Assembly (NCBI GenBank): GCA_947625805.1
Contig: CANQPT010000013.1
Coordinates: 1 to 45,898 of the forward strand
Origin: an uncultured Clostridia bacterium
GTDB lineage: Bacteria; Bacillota; Clostridia; Oscillospirales; CAG-272
Length of the DNA stretch: 45,898 nt
Direction of reading: 5' to 3'
A program made the translations under genes and the position numbers. The stretch's first letter is position 1. Every line of letters begins with the position of its first letter. The notes beneath the pieces are model-generated. The model saw only the letters and a list, made by a program, of their open reading frames with translations, had not been told where the DNA came from and did no database searches. Shown piece by piece: positions 25,801-33,465 of this stretch.

Positions 25801-27674
25801 ACAAAAGGATCGTCGTCGACCAGACACTTGTTGATATACAGTGCATAGCAGCCGTCTTCACCCTTAAAGGTGTGATAGCGCGGCGAGGGGGAATCGCCCC
25901 ACGTATCGGCGTTCCAGTTCTTCTGCTGTCCGTGAGAGGTATCGTCGCCGTTATAGCCGATGCTCAACTGATATGCGTTGATGGGAGTTTTCACGCCCTC
26001 CATCTTGTAGATGAAAGTGACCGCGTCCGCGTCGTCAAAGGGCACGCTGCCGCTCCACAGAGTCTGCTTTGCGGGGGTGGTATTCTCGTCCGCCTTTGCG
26101 ATGGTAACGCTCGTGGGATTCGAAAGGTAAAGACCCGGCAGCTGACCGGTTACGGACAGCTTTTGCGAGGTGGACGCAACCGCTTTTCCCACGTTGCCCA
26201 CATTGCCCACGTTGCTCACGTAGCCGGACAGGCTCGCCGTGACCGTACCGGCAAAGCCCGGCAGAGCGGTCAACTCGATCTGTCCCACCACGCCTTCCGC
26301 AGTCACGGAGCTGACCTTGACCGCAGCGGTTGCGGTCGCGCCGGCAATCGACTGCCCGTCCGCTTTGAGGGCATCCGCCGGGTAAGAAACGTAAACAAAA
26401 CCCGAATTGATCGGAACGGTGGTTCCCGTAAGGACGTCCACAGTCAGATTGTCGCGGTTGAGCACGACGTTAAAGGTCTTGGTGCCGCCCATGGGAATGT
26501 CGTCGGGGTCGGACAGGCTTGCCTTGAGGATCAGATCCTCTTTGAATACGGGATAGAAAGTGATCTCGATCACATCGTCCGGGACCTGATAGGTCGACAG
26601 GTTGATGACCTCACCACCCTCCTCGACACTCCAGCCGGCAAAGGTATAGGTGTTCTTTTCATCCGCGTCCTTGGTGGGATTTTCGCCCACATAGCCAAGC
26701 TCTTTTTTGTTCAAGGTCTTGGAGTATATCTTTTTGCCGTCTACGTCCACAAAGGTGACGTCGACCATAGAGGTATCGACCTCTTCGTAGCCTGCGTACA
26801 GATCGCCGCTCTGGTAGACGCCGTCGACGGTATTACCTTCCGCATCTTTCCAGACAAGGCGGCAAAGCTTGCCGTCCACTTCCTTGGTTTTATCGGGCAA
26901 CTCGACCTCGGTCTGCTGTAAAAACAGATCGGTCGGATCGACCAGTTTGTCAAACTGCTTTGCCCATCTGTTGTTGATGCCGTCCTGCTTATCGTTGTTG
27001 TTGGTTTCTTTTGCCGATTGGTCACCGACGTTGGTATATTCTACCGACTGGGTGGTCAGCAACTGTTTTTGATCTTCGTCATAGAAGTTAACGGTCGCTT
27101 TAAGGTCGTTAGGCACGATGGCCAGCATCTCAAAGGTCGCGTTGTCGTTTAAGTTAACCGGAGCCTCTCTCTTGTTGGAGCCCTGCTTGCTGAAAATGTT
27201 CAGCGCTTTTACGCTCTGGATGGCGAAGTTGGAGTTTTTGTCATCGGTAAGAGCTTTCTGGTTGAGATACAGGTAGTAGGTACCGTTCTCTTCAATGGGC
27301 ATCTCGGGCAGGAACAAAGCGCCACCGCACCAAGTGTTACTCCACTCATAGGGGTTCGCCGTTGCCCAGTCCCAAGAAGAATTGTCCGCCAAAGTAAAGA
27401 AAGGATTCACCTTGGTGGCGACAATCTTGGAATCCACGCCAGTGACACGGAAGACAAAGGTCACTGCTTTGGATGGGGTGTCAAAGGGCACGTCACCCTC
27501 CCAGATGCGGTAGCCGTCTTGCGTGATTTGATTCGCGTCCGTTTCGGTGTTCGGAATGCGCTTCGCCTCTCCCGGCGTAAGCACGGTAGCTTGTGTGTCC
27601 GCTGCCGAAGCGACGAACGTCAGCATAGACACAACCGTGGCCAGCGCCAGGATCAGAGATAAAACTCTTTTCAT
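22845..27674 (-). CDS. Secreted SLH/InlB-repeat protein with C-terminal metallophosphoesterase
   Basis: 1609 residues from ATG 27674 (GGAGGAAATACAT in front). The signal peptide and the first about 1000 residues parallel the 18888-22526 protein (same order of InlB-type repeats and cohesin-like segment). Three SLH motifs lie at roughly 1030-1230 (FSPGSTATRGQLVTVLYRME, TSQITREQFATILYRYA, PTTRAQMATMLYRF). After a beta-rich linker, a calcineurin-like metallophosphoesterase domain fills the last about 260 residues with a full metal set: LADSH (DxH), VMNGDIIDN, SRGNHE, ISHVP and MTGHLH. So the wall anchor is internal and an enzyme is displayed beyond it, perhaps to release phosphate from nucleotides or wall phosphodiesters; substrate unknown. 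It most likely arose by duplication of the neighbour plus domain gain or loss. Confidence 0.88.
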   Translation of the reverse strand: MKRVLSLILALATVVSMLTFVASAADTQATVLTPGEAKRIPNTETDANQITQDGYRIWEGDVPFDTPSKAVTFVFRVTGVDSKIVATKVNPFFTLADNSSWDWATANPYEWSNTWCGGALFLPEMPIEENGTYYLYLNQKALTDDKNSNFAIQSVKALNIFSKQGSNKREAPVNLNDNATFEMLAIVPNDLKATVNFYDEDQKQLLTTQSVEYTNVGDQSAKETNNNDKQDGINNRWAKQFDKLVDPTDLFLQQTEVELPDKTKEVDGKLCRLVWKDAEGNTVDGVYQSGDLYAGYEEVDTSMVDVTFVDVDGKKIYSKTLNKKELGYVGENPTKDADEKNTYTFAGWSVEEGGEVINLSTYQVPDDVIEITFYPVFKEDLILKASLSDPDDIPMGGTKTFNVVLNRDNLTVDVLTGTTVPINSGFVYVSYPADALKADGQSIAGATATAAVKVSSVTAEGVVGQIELTALPGFAGTVTASLSGYVSNVGNVGNVGKAVASTSQKLSVTGQLPGLYLSNPTSVTIAKADENTTPAKQTLWSGSVPFDDADAVTFIYKMEGVKTPINAYQLSIGYNGDDTSHGQQKNWNADTWGDSPSPRYHTFKGEDGCYALYINKCLVDDDPFVNVSNLSIFSTSTTNPENNTKDNPENTNENATITVLAVIGAAPAATVTFHDNNDEVIEQPYTHTYIDESKFSKSNGAYNKGSEMKQTVKLLSAAEIFTKSGYTAPTKDADECYKYTYAGWADKEGNRIDAVYMNMDVYPYYDKTPIDPVTVHFMNGSASVANADYPRAGYIEYTGANPTKADEGDHSYLFRGWTTDSSKTLAASEAQAKEYCIDLTVKTVKDLAPTDTELTLYAVFEQTARMWNIRFLGEDGSELGTLRALGNQLVNANGETVTAPQTPAKDADDKYTYEPNGWADKNGTQIVDKDGKLMAAVTADTDVYPAYTKIANKFKVVFLNDDKWTELGVSYVDYGGTAAAPAEPTKAATEYFTYAFAGWVDQDGKPANLSGITGDCTFYASYKATFNCPFTDVSESGFYYDALAYALENGIMNGTDATHFSPGSTATRGQLVTVLYRMENEPAVDDVENPFSDLGSESAYYYKAVLWAYSRGLVSGVTETEFKPTSQITREQFATILYRYAKEIKGYYVGYGDASYDSYPDKGDVHSYASDAFRWAIATAKDLQSPSVDSSLRYDKEAYITGVARSDGNYLAPANPTTRAQMATMLYRFLTGDHVMAPVQQDKPQDMTGLMTVDPSVYAVGDSYQICVLVSKETTMWVEVNGKNYYDHSNGILRSDKFIHIVTVPMSELDLVKGYTVYLREIIERKPYNTVCGGIETKQYNFRPIEERDSYNIINLADSHSKVDAAIGSGSYFGDNLDLLVMNGDIIDNSGSIDYFKYIYRISGHISKGEAPCIYSRGNHELRGVYAGLLADYVPTDNGKSYYTFRLGPIWGIVMDAGEDKTDSNPEYGNTVAFESAFREEESKFLDQVIASREWEGASIKLVISHVPFVIKMSAPYNIEQERYADWCKKLASIEPTLWMTGHLHQTWFELPGERNNTWGYPCPVLCSSGGESNSHYSGAVILGKTQITARYINEKGELLGERTIDRIR

Positions 27675-27755
27675 ATGTATTTCCTCCATTAGAAATAAAA
27701 TACGGGTTTTCCCCACCCTCGATGCAAATGCAAACATATCCGGGCAGGTGGTTTT

Positions 27756-27784
27756 ATTATACTACATTTACACCTTAAAATCAA
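27756..27784 (-). promoter_or_regulatory. Promoter of the SLH-phosphoesterase gene
   Basis: TTGATT (27784-27779), spacer 17, TATAAT (27761-27756). It is nearly the same as the paralogue's promoter at 22623. Confidence 0.75.
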
Positions 27785-27977
27785 GTCTTTCGTTTGATTT
27801 TTTGTGCATTTCGGGAAATTTCCCGTGTCCTTTTTGTGGAAAACGCCTATTGTTTTGCCTAAAAAATATTTTTTGCAAAAAAAACACCTTACGGCGGTCC
27901 TTTGCTTTGCCGACAGCGCATGAGGGAGGTCTTATCTTTCACGGCAACGAGTTTCCGCCCGCTTGCAACGCATTCCC

Positions 27978-28255
27978 GTAGGCAATGCAATCAGGATACA
28001 ACGCGTTTTTCAGGGAATGCTCGCCGCGCCTTTCGTGTTGCACGCTTTTGCCATACGTTTGTATGCCTGCAAGCGCGCGCCTTGCATTCATCGGCGGGCA
28101 TTCACCTGAAAAATCTCCGACCCATGACGAGCGCGATTTTTTGATTTGCAAGGCAGCAGGCCGAAGGAATACGATCCGTATTCCGAGGCCGATCACATAG
28201 CAAAGCGGGAAATCACGCCGTCAGGGGCGCATTGTACCCTGATTGTATTGCCTAC
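27978..28255. repeat. Complete inverted-repeat (MITE-like) element, 278 bp
   Basis: The 28-base ends (27978-28005 and 28228-28255) are inverted copies with three mismatches; core GTAGGCAATGCAATCAGG. A second inverted pair lies inside (28006-28026 with 28092-28113, TTTTTCAGGGAATGC against GGGCATTCACCTGAAAAA). A third hairpin follows (GGAATACG-ATC-CGTATTCC, 28166-28184, flanked by GGCC/GGCC). No convincing ORF is present. A second copy starts the window (1-75). The rest of the gap 27785-28295 holds no gene that I can support. It is compatible with a non-autonomous transposable element or a structured intergenic repeat. Confidence 0.7.
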
Positions 28256-28261
28256 ACGCAA

Positions 28262-28283
28262 AAAAGGGGCCAAAGCCCCTTTT
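28262..28283 (-). terminator. Terminator of the glycoside hydrolase gene
   Basis: AAAAGGGGC (28262-28270), loop CAAA, GCCCCTTTT (28275-28283); the minus strand continues TTTTTTGCG. It lies directly beside the end of the inverted-repeat element. Confidence 0.85.
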
Positions 28284-28295
28284 GAAGCGGATTGC

Positions 28296-30755
28296 CTATT
28301 TCTTGCTCGTATCCCTTTTCATGTATACGTTTACAGTGAAAAGCCGGATCATCTGCGCAACCTGTGCTCTTGTGCAGTTGTTGCGAGGAGAAAGCATGGT
28401 ATCGGAAGTACCCTGCATAATGCCGACAGCATTCGCCCAAGAGATCGACTCTGTCGCATATGAGTGGATCAGCGAAGCATCTGTGTATTTGTCCAGATTT
28501 TTCGCCCGATCTTCGATATTACAGTTTCTCTTCTCTGCAAAGCGGTAGAGCATCGCCGCAGTCTGCTCGCGGGTCAGCAGGTTATTTGGCCCGAACTGTC
28601 CCGGAGCAATTCCGTCGACCAGGCTGTTTCTGGTTGCCCATGCCACGGCGCCCGTGTACCACTTGCCTACCGGCACGTCCTGAAAGACGTTGCTGGCGAC
28701 ATTGTTGTCAAGGTCCGCGCCGTCCAGCCGCGCCAGCACGGTTACGAACATGGCCCGCGTCATGGTATTGTTCGGAGCGAACTCAGTGCCCGAAACACCG
28801 TCCATCAGTCCGCTGGAAACCACAAACTGAATGGCCGGCATATACCACTTTCCGGTGTCAACGTCGGTAAACCGATTGTTGGTAAGCCCCGTGATGGTGC
28901 TGCACAGGGTCAGAAGACGGTCGCTTATTCTCCCCGTTTCGACCGGCATACTGGTGTTTTGGCCCAACGACGAAACAAGGCTGTCCACCGCGTCTGTATA
29001 CTCGGGATATCTTTCTTTGATCAGGCGCATCTTCTCCAAGTTGCGCATACCCTCGCACAGTTTTTCAAAGCGCGGGGTGCTCTGCGCCTCCATAGAACCG
29101 GAATTCCGATAAGCCGGATAGATCAGATAACTGTCGCCCGAATAGGGGACGGGGTGACTGAGCATATCAGTGGTCTCGTCGCCCTTTTTGACCGGATTCA
29201 GCGTACCGTTGATTGGATCCTCGTCGTACTTGTTGAGCGCCCAGCGCATAACGCCGTCCACACCGAGTTTATAGGAAGCATAAACCGCGTAAGCAGCCTC
29301 TCCCGGCTGGTTGGGTGTGGACATCTTGCCCGCGCCGCAGGAATAGAGCGTGGTCTGCTGTCCGTTGGCGCGGCGGGTCTCGGCCAACTCTTTGAGTTCC
29401 TCTTTCGTGATCTCCAGATTCTCATAAAGCGAGATATCATACATTTGATCGAAAAGCTCGCCGACTTTGCCCGCGTTGACCGCACCGCCTGCCTTGAGGG
29501 GTACACCCTTGGAATTTTTGACCTGTCCGGCCAGATCGATCAGCGCTTTGGTCACATCATATCCGCGCTCGTCCATGGACAGGACAGTAATGTCAAACCA
29601 GCCCTTATCCTCCAGGTGAGCGGCGAGATCGTTCATAAATTCCAGACTGAGCTGCATCCATGCTTTCACAGAATCCGGATCCTTTGACGTCGGGGATCCG
29701 CCGACATCGTTTTTGACCTTTCCGTCCTTTTTATCGTAATACACGAAGCCCCAGCCCACTCCGGCGTGATAGAAGAGATTGATCTGCCGGTCGATACCGT
29801 GCTTCATATTGAGCTCGATCCAATAGTCCATGTCGGTGTAGTCCCATGTAAAGGTTCCGTCGGTTTCCCTGGTCCACTTGACCATGGACGGACAAGGACA
29901 GGGCAAACGGCTGTTCCACGGGTCCTCCACCAGCGTGACCGTGATGGCGTTTCCGCCTGCCCGGTGGTAAAGTTCGAGTTCGCTCTCGTAAGCGGCTTCA
30001 TACTGCTTGTCGAGAGTAATGGAGTAAAGGGAAAAAGGATTGGTGTCCTGCCGCTCCGGGGTCGTAAACTGGAAAAAATCCGCATTGGTCTTGCCCGAAT
30101 AATAGCGGTTGGTAGCGTAGGGGTAAGTCCAGAGATCCAAATAGGTCTCCCAGTCCTCCGGGTCGGTCAGGGTCATATTCATCACTTGGAGCACAAAGGT
30201 GAACGAAGCGTGGGTCGTGTTTCCGCTCTTGAGGGAGATGGTGCCCTGATAGGTACCTGCGGCAGTGTTCTCCGGCACGTAAATGTCCACCCACGCCTCA
30301 TGCAGCTGCCCTGCCTCGAGATCTTTGACGGTCTCGTGAGTGATGATGTCAAAGACGTCGTAGTCAATGCCGGGGTAAGAGGGGGTAAGCGTATTGACCA
30401 GTCCCAGATAGGTCGCGGTGACGTTGTCCTTTGAGATGGTCTTGCCGGACGCACTTGTGAAATCGCTTACCACAAGTTCAGCCTGCGGAATCGCTTGCTG
30501 CACAAAGAAGTCCAGACGGCTGTTCGCATGGTCGTTCTTCCACGCCCATCCGGACCATTCGCGCACTTCTTCCTGTACGCCGCTCTGGTATCTTCTCAGC
30601 AGCGAGGCATAACCGGCGGGAAGCAAGTGCGTATTGTTGTCTCCCACCGTCGCGTAAAGCGCTTTCGTGTCTGCTGCGGACCCGCTGACCGACAGGCAGG
30701 AAAAGGTCATTCCCACCATCAGAACAGCGAGCAAAATCGACAGAATTCGTTCCAT
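28296..30755 (-). CDS. Secreted GH123/DUF4091-like glycoside hydrolase with SLH anchor
   Basis: 819 residues from ATG 30755 (GGAGGAAATCC in front). The signal peptide MERILSILLAVLMVGMTFSC is followed by an N-terminal beta-sandwich (about 30-200, ending in VDIYVPENTAAGTYQGTI). A TIM-barrel part of DUF4091/GH123 type then covers about 200-560, with YLDLWTYPYATNRYY and the acidic pair in TVLSMDERGYD. The known GH123 activity is exo-beta-N-acetylgalactosaminidase using an Asp-Glu pair and substrate-assisted catalysis; the DE here fits that position but the specificity is inferred. Three SLH motifs end the protein (FAPNNTMTRAMFVTVLARLD, FGPNNLLTREQTAAMLYRF, SPRNNCTRAQVAQMIRLF). It is wall-anchored and probably trims host or dietary glycans. 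Upstream Met codons at 30827 and 30785 lie in the promoter region. Confidence 0.82.
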   Translation of the reverse strand: MERILSILLAVLMVGMTFSCLSVSGSAADTKALYATVGDNNTHLLPAGYASLLRRYQSGVQEEVREWSGWAWKNDHANSRLDFFVQQAIPQAELVVSDFTSASGKTISKDNVTATYLGLVNTLTPSYPGIDYDVFDIITHETVKDLEAGQLHEAWVDIYVPENTAAGTYQGTISLKSGNTTHASFTFVLQVMNMTLTDPEDWETYLDLWTYPYATNRYYSGKTNADFFQFTTPERQDTNPFSLYSITLDKQYEAAYESELELYHRAGGNAITVTLVEDPWNSRLPCPCPSMVKWTRETDGTFTWDYTDMDYWIELNMKHGIDRQINLFYHAGVGWGFVYYDKKDGKVKNDVGGSPTSKDPDSVKAWMQLSLEFMNDLAAHLEDKGWFDITVLSMDERGYDVTKALIDLAGQVKNSKGVPLKAGGAVNAGKVGELFDQMYDISLYENLEITKEELKELAETRRANGQQTTLYSCGAGKMSTPNQPGEAAYAVYASYKLGVDGVMRWALNKYDEDPINGTLNPVKKGDETTDMLSHPVPYSGDSYLIYPAYRNSGSMEAQSTPRFEKLCEGMRNLEKMRLIKERYPEYTDAVDSLVSSLGQNTSMPVETGRISDRLLTLCSTITGLTNNRFTDVDTGKWYMPAIQFVVSSGLMDGVSGTEFAPNNTMTRAMFVTVLARLDGADLDNNVASNVFQDVPVGKWYTGAVAWATRNSLVDGIAPGQFGPNNLLTREQTAAMLYRFAEKRNCNIEDRAKNLDKYTDASLIHSYATESISWANAVGIMQGTSDTMLSPRNNCTRAQVAQMIRLFTVNVYMKRDTSKK

Positions 30756-30786
30756 GGATTTCCTCCGAATACTTTTATATGCTTTC

Positions 30787-30815
30787 ATTATACCATTTGA
30801 TTGGAACAAAATCAA
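30787..30815 (-). promoter_or_regulatory. Promoter of the glycoside hydrolase gene
   Basis: TTGATT (30815-30810), spacer 17, TATAAT (30792-30787) on the minus strand. Confidence 0.7.
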
Positions 30816-30924
30816 TCTTTTTTTCACAATTTATGCTTTTTGCCATGTATCAATATTTGGGCAAGCCGGGCAACACAGCTTTTGAGCGTATGTTCTGGGA
30901 ACAAAAATTTTCCGTTTACCCTTA

Positions 30925-30953
30925 TTGCGCTTTGGAGCGCAAAATGATATAAT
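30925..30953 (+). promoter_or_regulatory. Promoter with palindromic operator before the aldo/keto reductase
   Basis: TTGCGC (30925-30930), spacer 17, TATAAT (30948-30953). The -35 box is the left half of an 18-base interrupted palindrome, TTGCGCT-TTGG-AGCGCAA (30925-30942), which is well placed for a repressor. The ribosome site AAGGAGGCTCAAC precedes ATG 30992. Confidence 0.7.
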
Positions 30954-30991
30954 ATAGTCACAATCGGATCCATCACACAAGGAGGCTCAAC

Positions 30992-32113
30992 ATGAAAAAA
31001 CTCGGTTTTGGTTTAATGCGTATGCCGACACTGGACAAATCAAACCCGGCAAACGTAGACGTCGAACAGGTCAAAAAAATGGTCGATCTCTTTATGGAGA
31101 AAGGCTTTACTTATTTTGATACCGCGATCATGTATAACGGTTTTGCAAGTCAGAGCGTGGCAAAGACGGCGCTTGTAGACCGCTATCCGCGGGACAGTTT
31201 TACGCTGGCAACCAAGCTCCATGCGGGATTTTTCAATTCTTTTGAAGAACGTGATAAAATCTTTGACGATCAGTTGCAACAGACCGGAGCGGGCTATTTC
31301 GACTATTATCTTCTCCACGGCATTGAGGCTTCCATGCTGCCCAAATACGAACAGTTCGACTGCTTTGATTGGCTGCTTGATAAAAAGGCGCAGGGGCTTG
31401 TAAAGCACGCCGGATTTTCTTTCCATGATTGCGCCGAGCTGCTCGACGAGATCTTAACCAAACACCCCGAAATGGAATTTGTCCAGCTGCAGATCAACTA
31501 TCTCGATTGGGAGAGCGAATGGGTGCAGTCCCGCGCCTGCTATGAGGTTGCCGTAAAGCACGGAAAGCCGGTGATCGTCATGGAGCCGGTCAAGGGAGGA
31601 ACTCTTGCAAACGTCCCGCCGGTGGCAGAAAAACGGTTGAAAGATCACGCACCGGATCTGTCCGTGTCCAGTTGGGCGATCCGTTTTGCGGCATCGCTCG
31701 ACCATGTAATGGTCGTCCTTTCCGGTATGTCAAACGTCGAACAGATGGAAGATAATCTTTCCTATATGGACGATTTCAAACCGCTTACCGAAGCGGAAAA
31801 AGCGCTGTGTTTTCAGGTTGCGGATATCATCAACGGACAGATCGCCGTGCCTTGCACCGGCTGTTCTTACTGCACCGATGGGTGCCCTGCCAAGATCGCC
31901 ATTCCCCAATATTTTTCGCTGTACAACGAGGATATGCGGGAAAATTTAGGCGAAAAAGGCTGGACGGCCAACTTCAGCAATTACGATATTCTGACCGAGA
32001 AGTTCGGCCGCGCCAAGGACTGCGTCGAATGCGGCCAGTGCGAGGGGGTATGTCCCCAGCATTTGCCGATTATTGAAACCCTCAAGGCGGTTTCCAAACA
32101 CTTCGATCACTAA
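30992..32113 (+). CDS. Aldo/keto reductase with C-terminal 4Fe-4S ferredoxin domain
   Basis: 373 residues. The aldo/keto reductase barrel comes first: MGFGLMRMP-like start (LGFGLMRMP), FDTAIMYNG with the catalytic Asp and Tyr, and TKLH with the Lys. The C-terminal about 80 residues carry two Cys clusters (CTGCSYCTDGCP and CVECGQCEGVCPQHLP), so electrons probably pass between NAD(P)H or ferredoxin and a carbonyl substrate. This architecture is common in anaerobic Clostridia; no physiological substrate is known. It is the first gene of a two-gene operon with an M20 amidohydrolase 14 bases downstream. Confidence 0.9.
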   Translation: MKKLGFGLMRMPTLDKSNPANVDVEQVKKMVDLFMEKGFTYFDTAIMYNGFASQSVAKTALVDRYPRDSFTLATKLHAGFFNSFEERDKIFDDQLQQTGAGYFDYYLLHGIEASMLPKYEQFDCFDWLLDKKAQGLVKHAGFSFHDCAELLDEILTKHPEMEFVQLQINYLDWESEWVQSRACYEVAVKHGKPVIVMEPVKGGTLANVPPVAEKRLKDHAPDLSVSSWAIRFAASLDHVMVVLSGMSNVEQMEDNLSYMDDFKPLTEAEKALCFQVADIINGQIAVPCTGCSYCTDGCPAKIAIPQYFSLYNEDMRENLGEKGWTANFSNYDILTEKFGRAKDCVECGQCEGVCPQHLPIIETLKAVSKHFDH

Positions 32114-32127
32114 GGAGAACTACGGTC

Positions 32128-33303
32128 ATGAATTACTTTGAACGGGCCGGGGCCTTGTGCAGTGAATTGCGCGAAAACCGCCGTTATTTCCATAGAAATG
32201 CCGAAGCCGGGCTGCATATGCCGAAGGCTAAGGCTTACGTCATGGAAAAACTGAAAGAATACGGACTTGAGCCGCAAGAATGCGGCGAGGGTATAACCGC
32301 GACCCTTGGGCATGGAGGCAAGGTGCTCTTACTTCGTGCCGACATGGATGCGCTGCCCATGGCGGAGGAGAGCGGTCTGCCCTTTGCCTGTCCCACCGGA
32401 ATGCAAGCGCACACCTGCGGGCATGATTTTCATGCCGCTATGCTTTTATGCGCCGCAAAGCTGCTCAAAGAAGACGAGGCGTCCTTAAAAGGCACGGTCA
32501 AATTCATGTTCCAGCCCGCCGAGGAAACCTTTGAGGGCAGCCGGAACATGATCGACCACGGCATACTGGAAGATCCGAAACCGGACGCGGCCCTGGCTTA
32601 TCACGTCAGCCCCGGCAAACTTCCCATCGGCACCTATCTATATAACGATTCCAGTACTATGATGTTCTCGGTTGATACCTTTGAGATCCATGTTCAGGGC
32701 AAAGGCAGCCACGGTGCTTATCCCCACCTGTCCATTGATCCCATCAATATCGGCGTGCATATTTATCTTTCATTGCAGGAATTGATCGCCAGAGAGAGCG
32801 ACCCGAGCGACGCCTGCCTGCTTACGGTGGGACAGTTTTCTGCAGGCTCGGCGGCAAACATTATCCCGGACACGGCCGTACTTAAGGGAACCATGCGCAC
32901 CAACAAAAAAGAAGCCCGTGAAAAACTGGCCGGCCGACTGAAAGAGGTCTCTGCCGCCGTGGCCGCAGTATACGGCGGCAGCGCGGAAGTGGTATTTACC
33001 TGCAGCGTACCGACGCTGGTGTGCGATCCGGTACTCACAAAGGAAATCGTAGGCTTTATGAAAGAACTTCCGATTCCGGGCGCAGTCGGCTATCCGGGTA
33101 TATCCGCCAGCGCTTCGGAGGATTTTGCATTGATCGCCGAACGCATTCCCAGTGCCTTTATGTATCTTTCCGCCGGCTATGCGGACGAACGCGGCGACTA
33201 CCCCGCACATAATCCCAAAGTCCAGTTTAACGAAGACGTTTTGCCGATCGGCGCGGCCTGTCTTGCACACTCGGCAGTCAGGTGGCTGGAAGAGCATCGC
33301 TAA
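32128..33303 (+). CDS. M20 family amidohydrolase (hippurate hydrolase/IAA-amino acid hydrolase type)
   Basis: 391 residues from ATG 32128 with AAGGAGAACTACGGTC in front. Metal and family motifs: LLRADMDALPMAEE, HTCGHDFHAAMLL, QPAEETFEGSRNMID and a dimerisation domain beginning near VQGKGSHGAYPH; the C-terminal ASEDFALIAE segment closes the active site. These zinc or manganese enzymes cleave N-acyl amino acids or related amides in the cytoplasm. The substrate cannot be told from the sequence. It is co-transcribed with the aldo/keto reductase and followed by a terminator at 33401. Confidence 0.9.
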   Translation: MNYFERAGALCSELRENRRYFHRNAEAGLHMPKAKAYVMEKLKEYGLEPQECGEGITATLGHGGKVLLLRADMDALPMAEESGLPFACPTGMQAHTCGHDFHAAMLLCAAKLLKEDEASLKGTVKFMFQPAEETFEGSRNMIDHGILEDPKPDAALAYHVSPGKLPIGTYLYNDSSTMMFSVDTFEIHVQGKGSHGAYPHLSIDPINIGVHIYLSLQELIARESDPSDACLLTVGQFSAGSAANIIPDTAVLKGTMRTNKKEAREKLAGRLKEVSAAVAAVYGGSAEVVFTCSVPTLVCDPVLTKEIVGFMKELPIPGAVGYPGISASASEDFALIAERIPSAFMYLSAGYADERGDYPAHNPKVQFNEDVLPIGAACLAHSAVRWLEEHR

Positions 33304-33400
33304 GATCAACGGCAGAAACAGACCGGAATTGAGGCTTTGCATACAAAATTCTTTCCCGAATGTGACAGAGCATCGGAATGTTTCCGCCATATTAAGAGCC

Positions 33401-33436
33401 AAGACCGCCGGATCTTTACGAAGATATGGCGGTCTT
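33401..33436. terminator. Terminator between the M20 gene and the Res gene
   Basis: AAGACCGCC (33401-33409) with GGCGGTCTT (33428-33436), inner pairing ATCTT/AAGAT, then GTTCTTTCTTTT on the plus strand. The two genes converge here, so it may serve both. Confidence 0.75.
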
Positions 33437-33465
33437 GTTCTTTCTTTTACACAAGTTTTTTACGA

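Noticed and set aside
24498..26921. 807-codon open frame on the plus strand
   Set aside because: It lies wholly antisense to the SLH-phosphoesterase gene, whose repeats, signal peptide and metal motifs prove the minus strand. The frame has no ribosome site and no recognisable domain.
28464..29687. 407-codon open frame on the plus strand
   Set aside because: Antisense to the glycoside hydrolase with clear SLH and signal-peptide features on the other strand.
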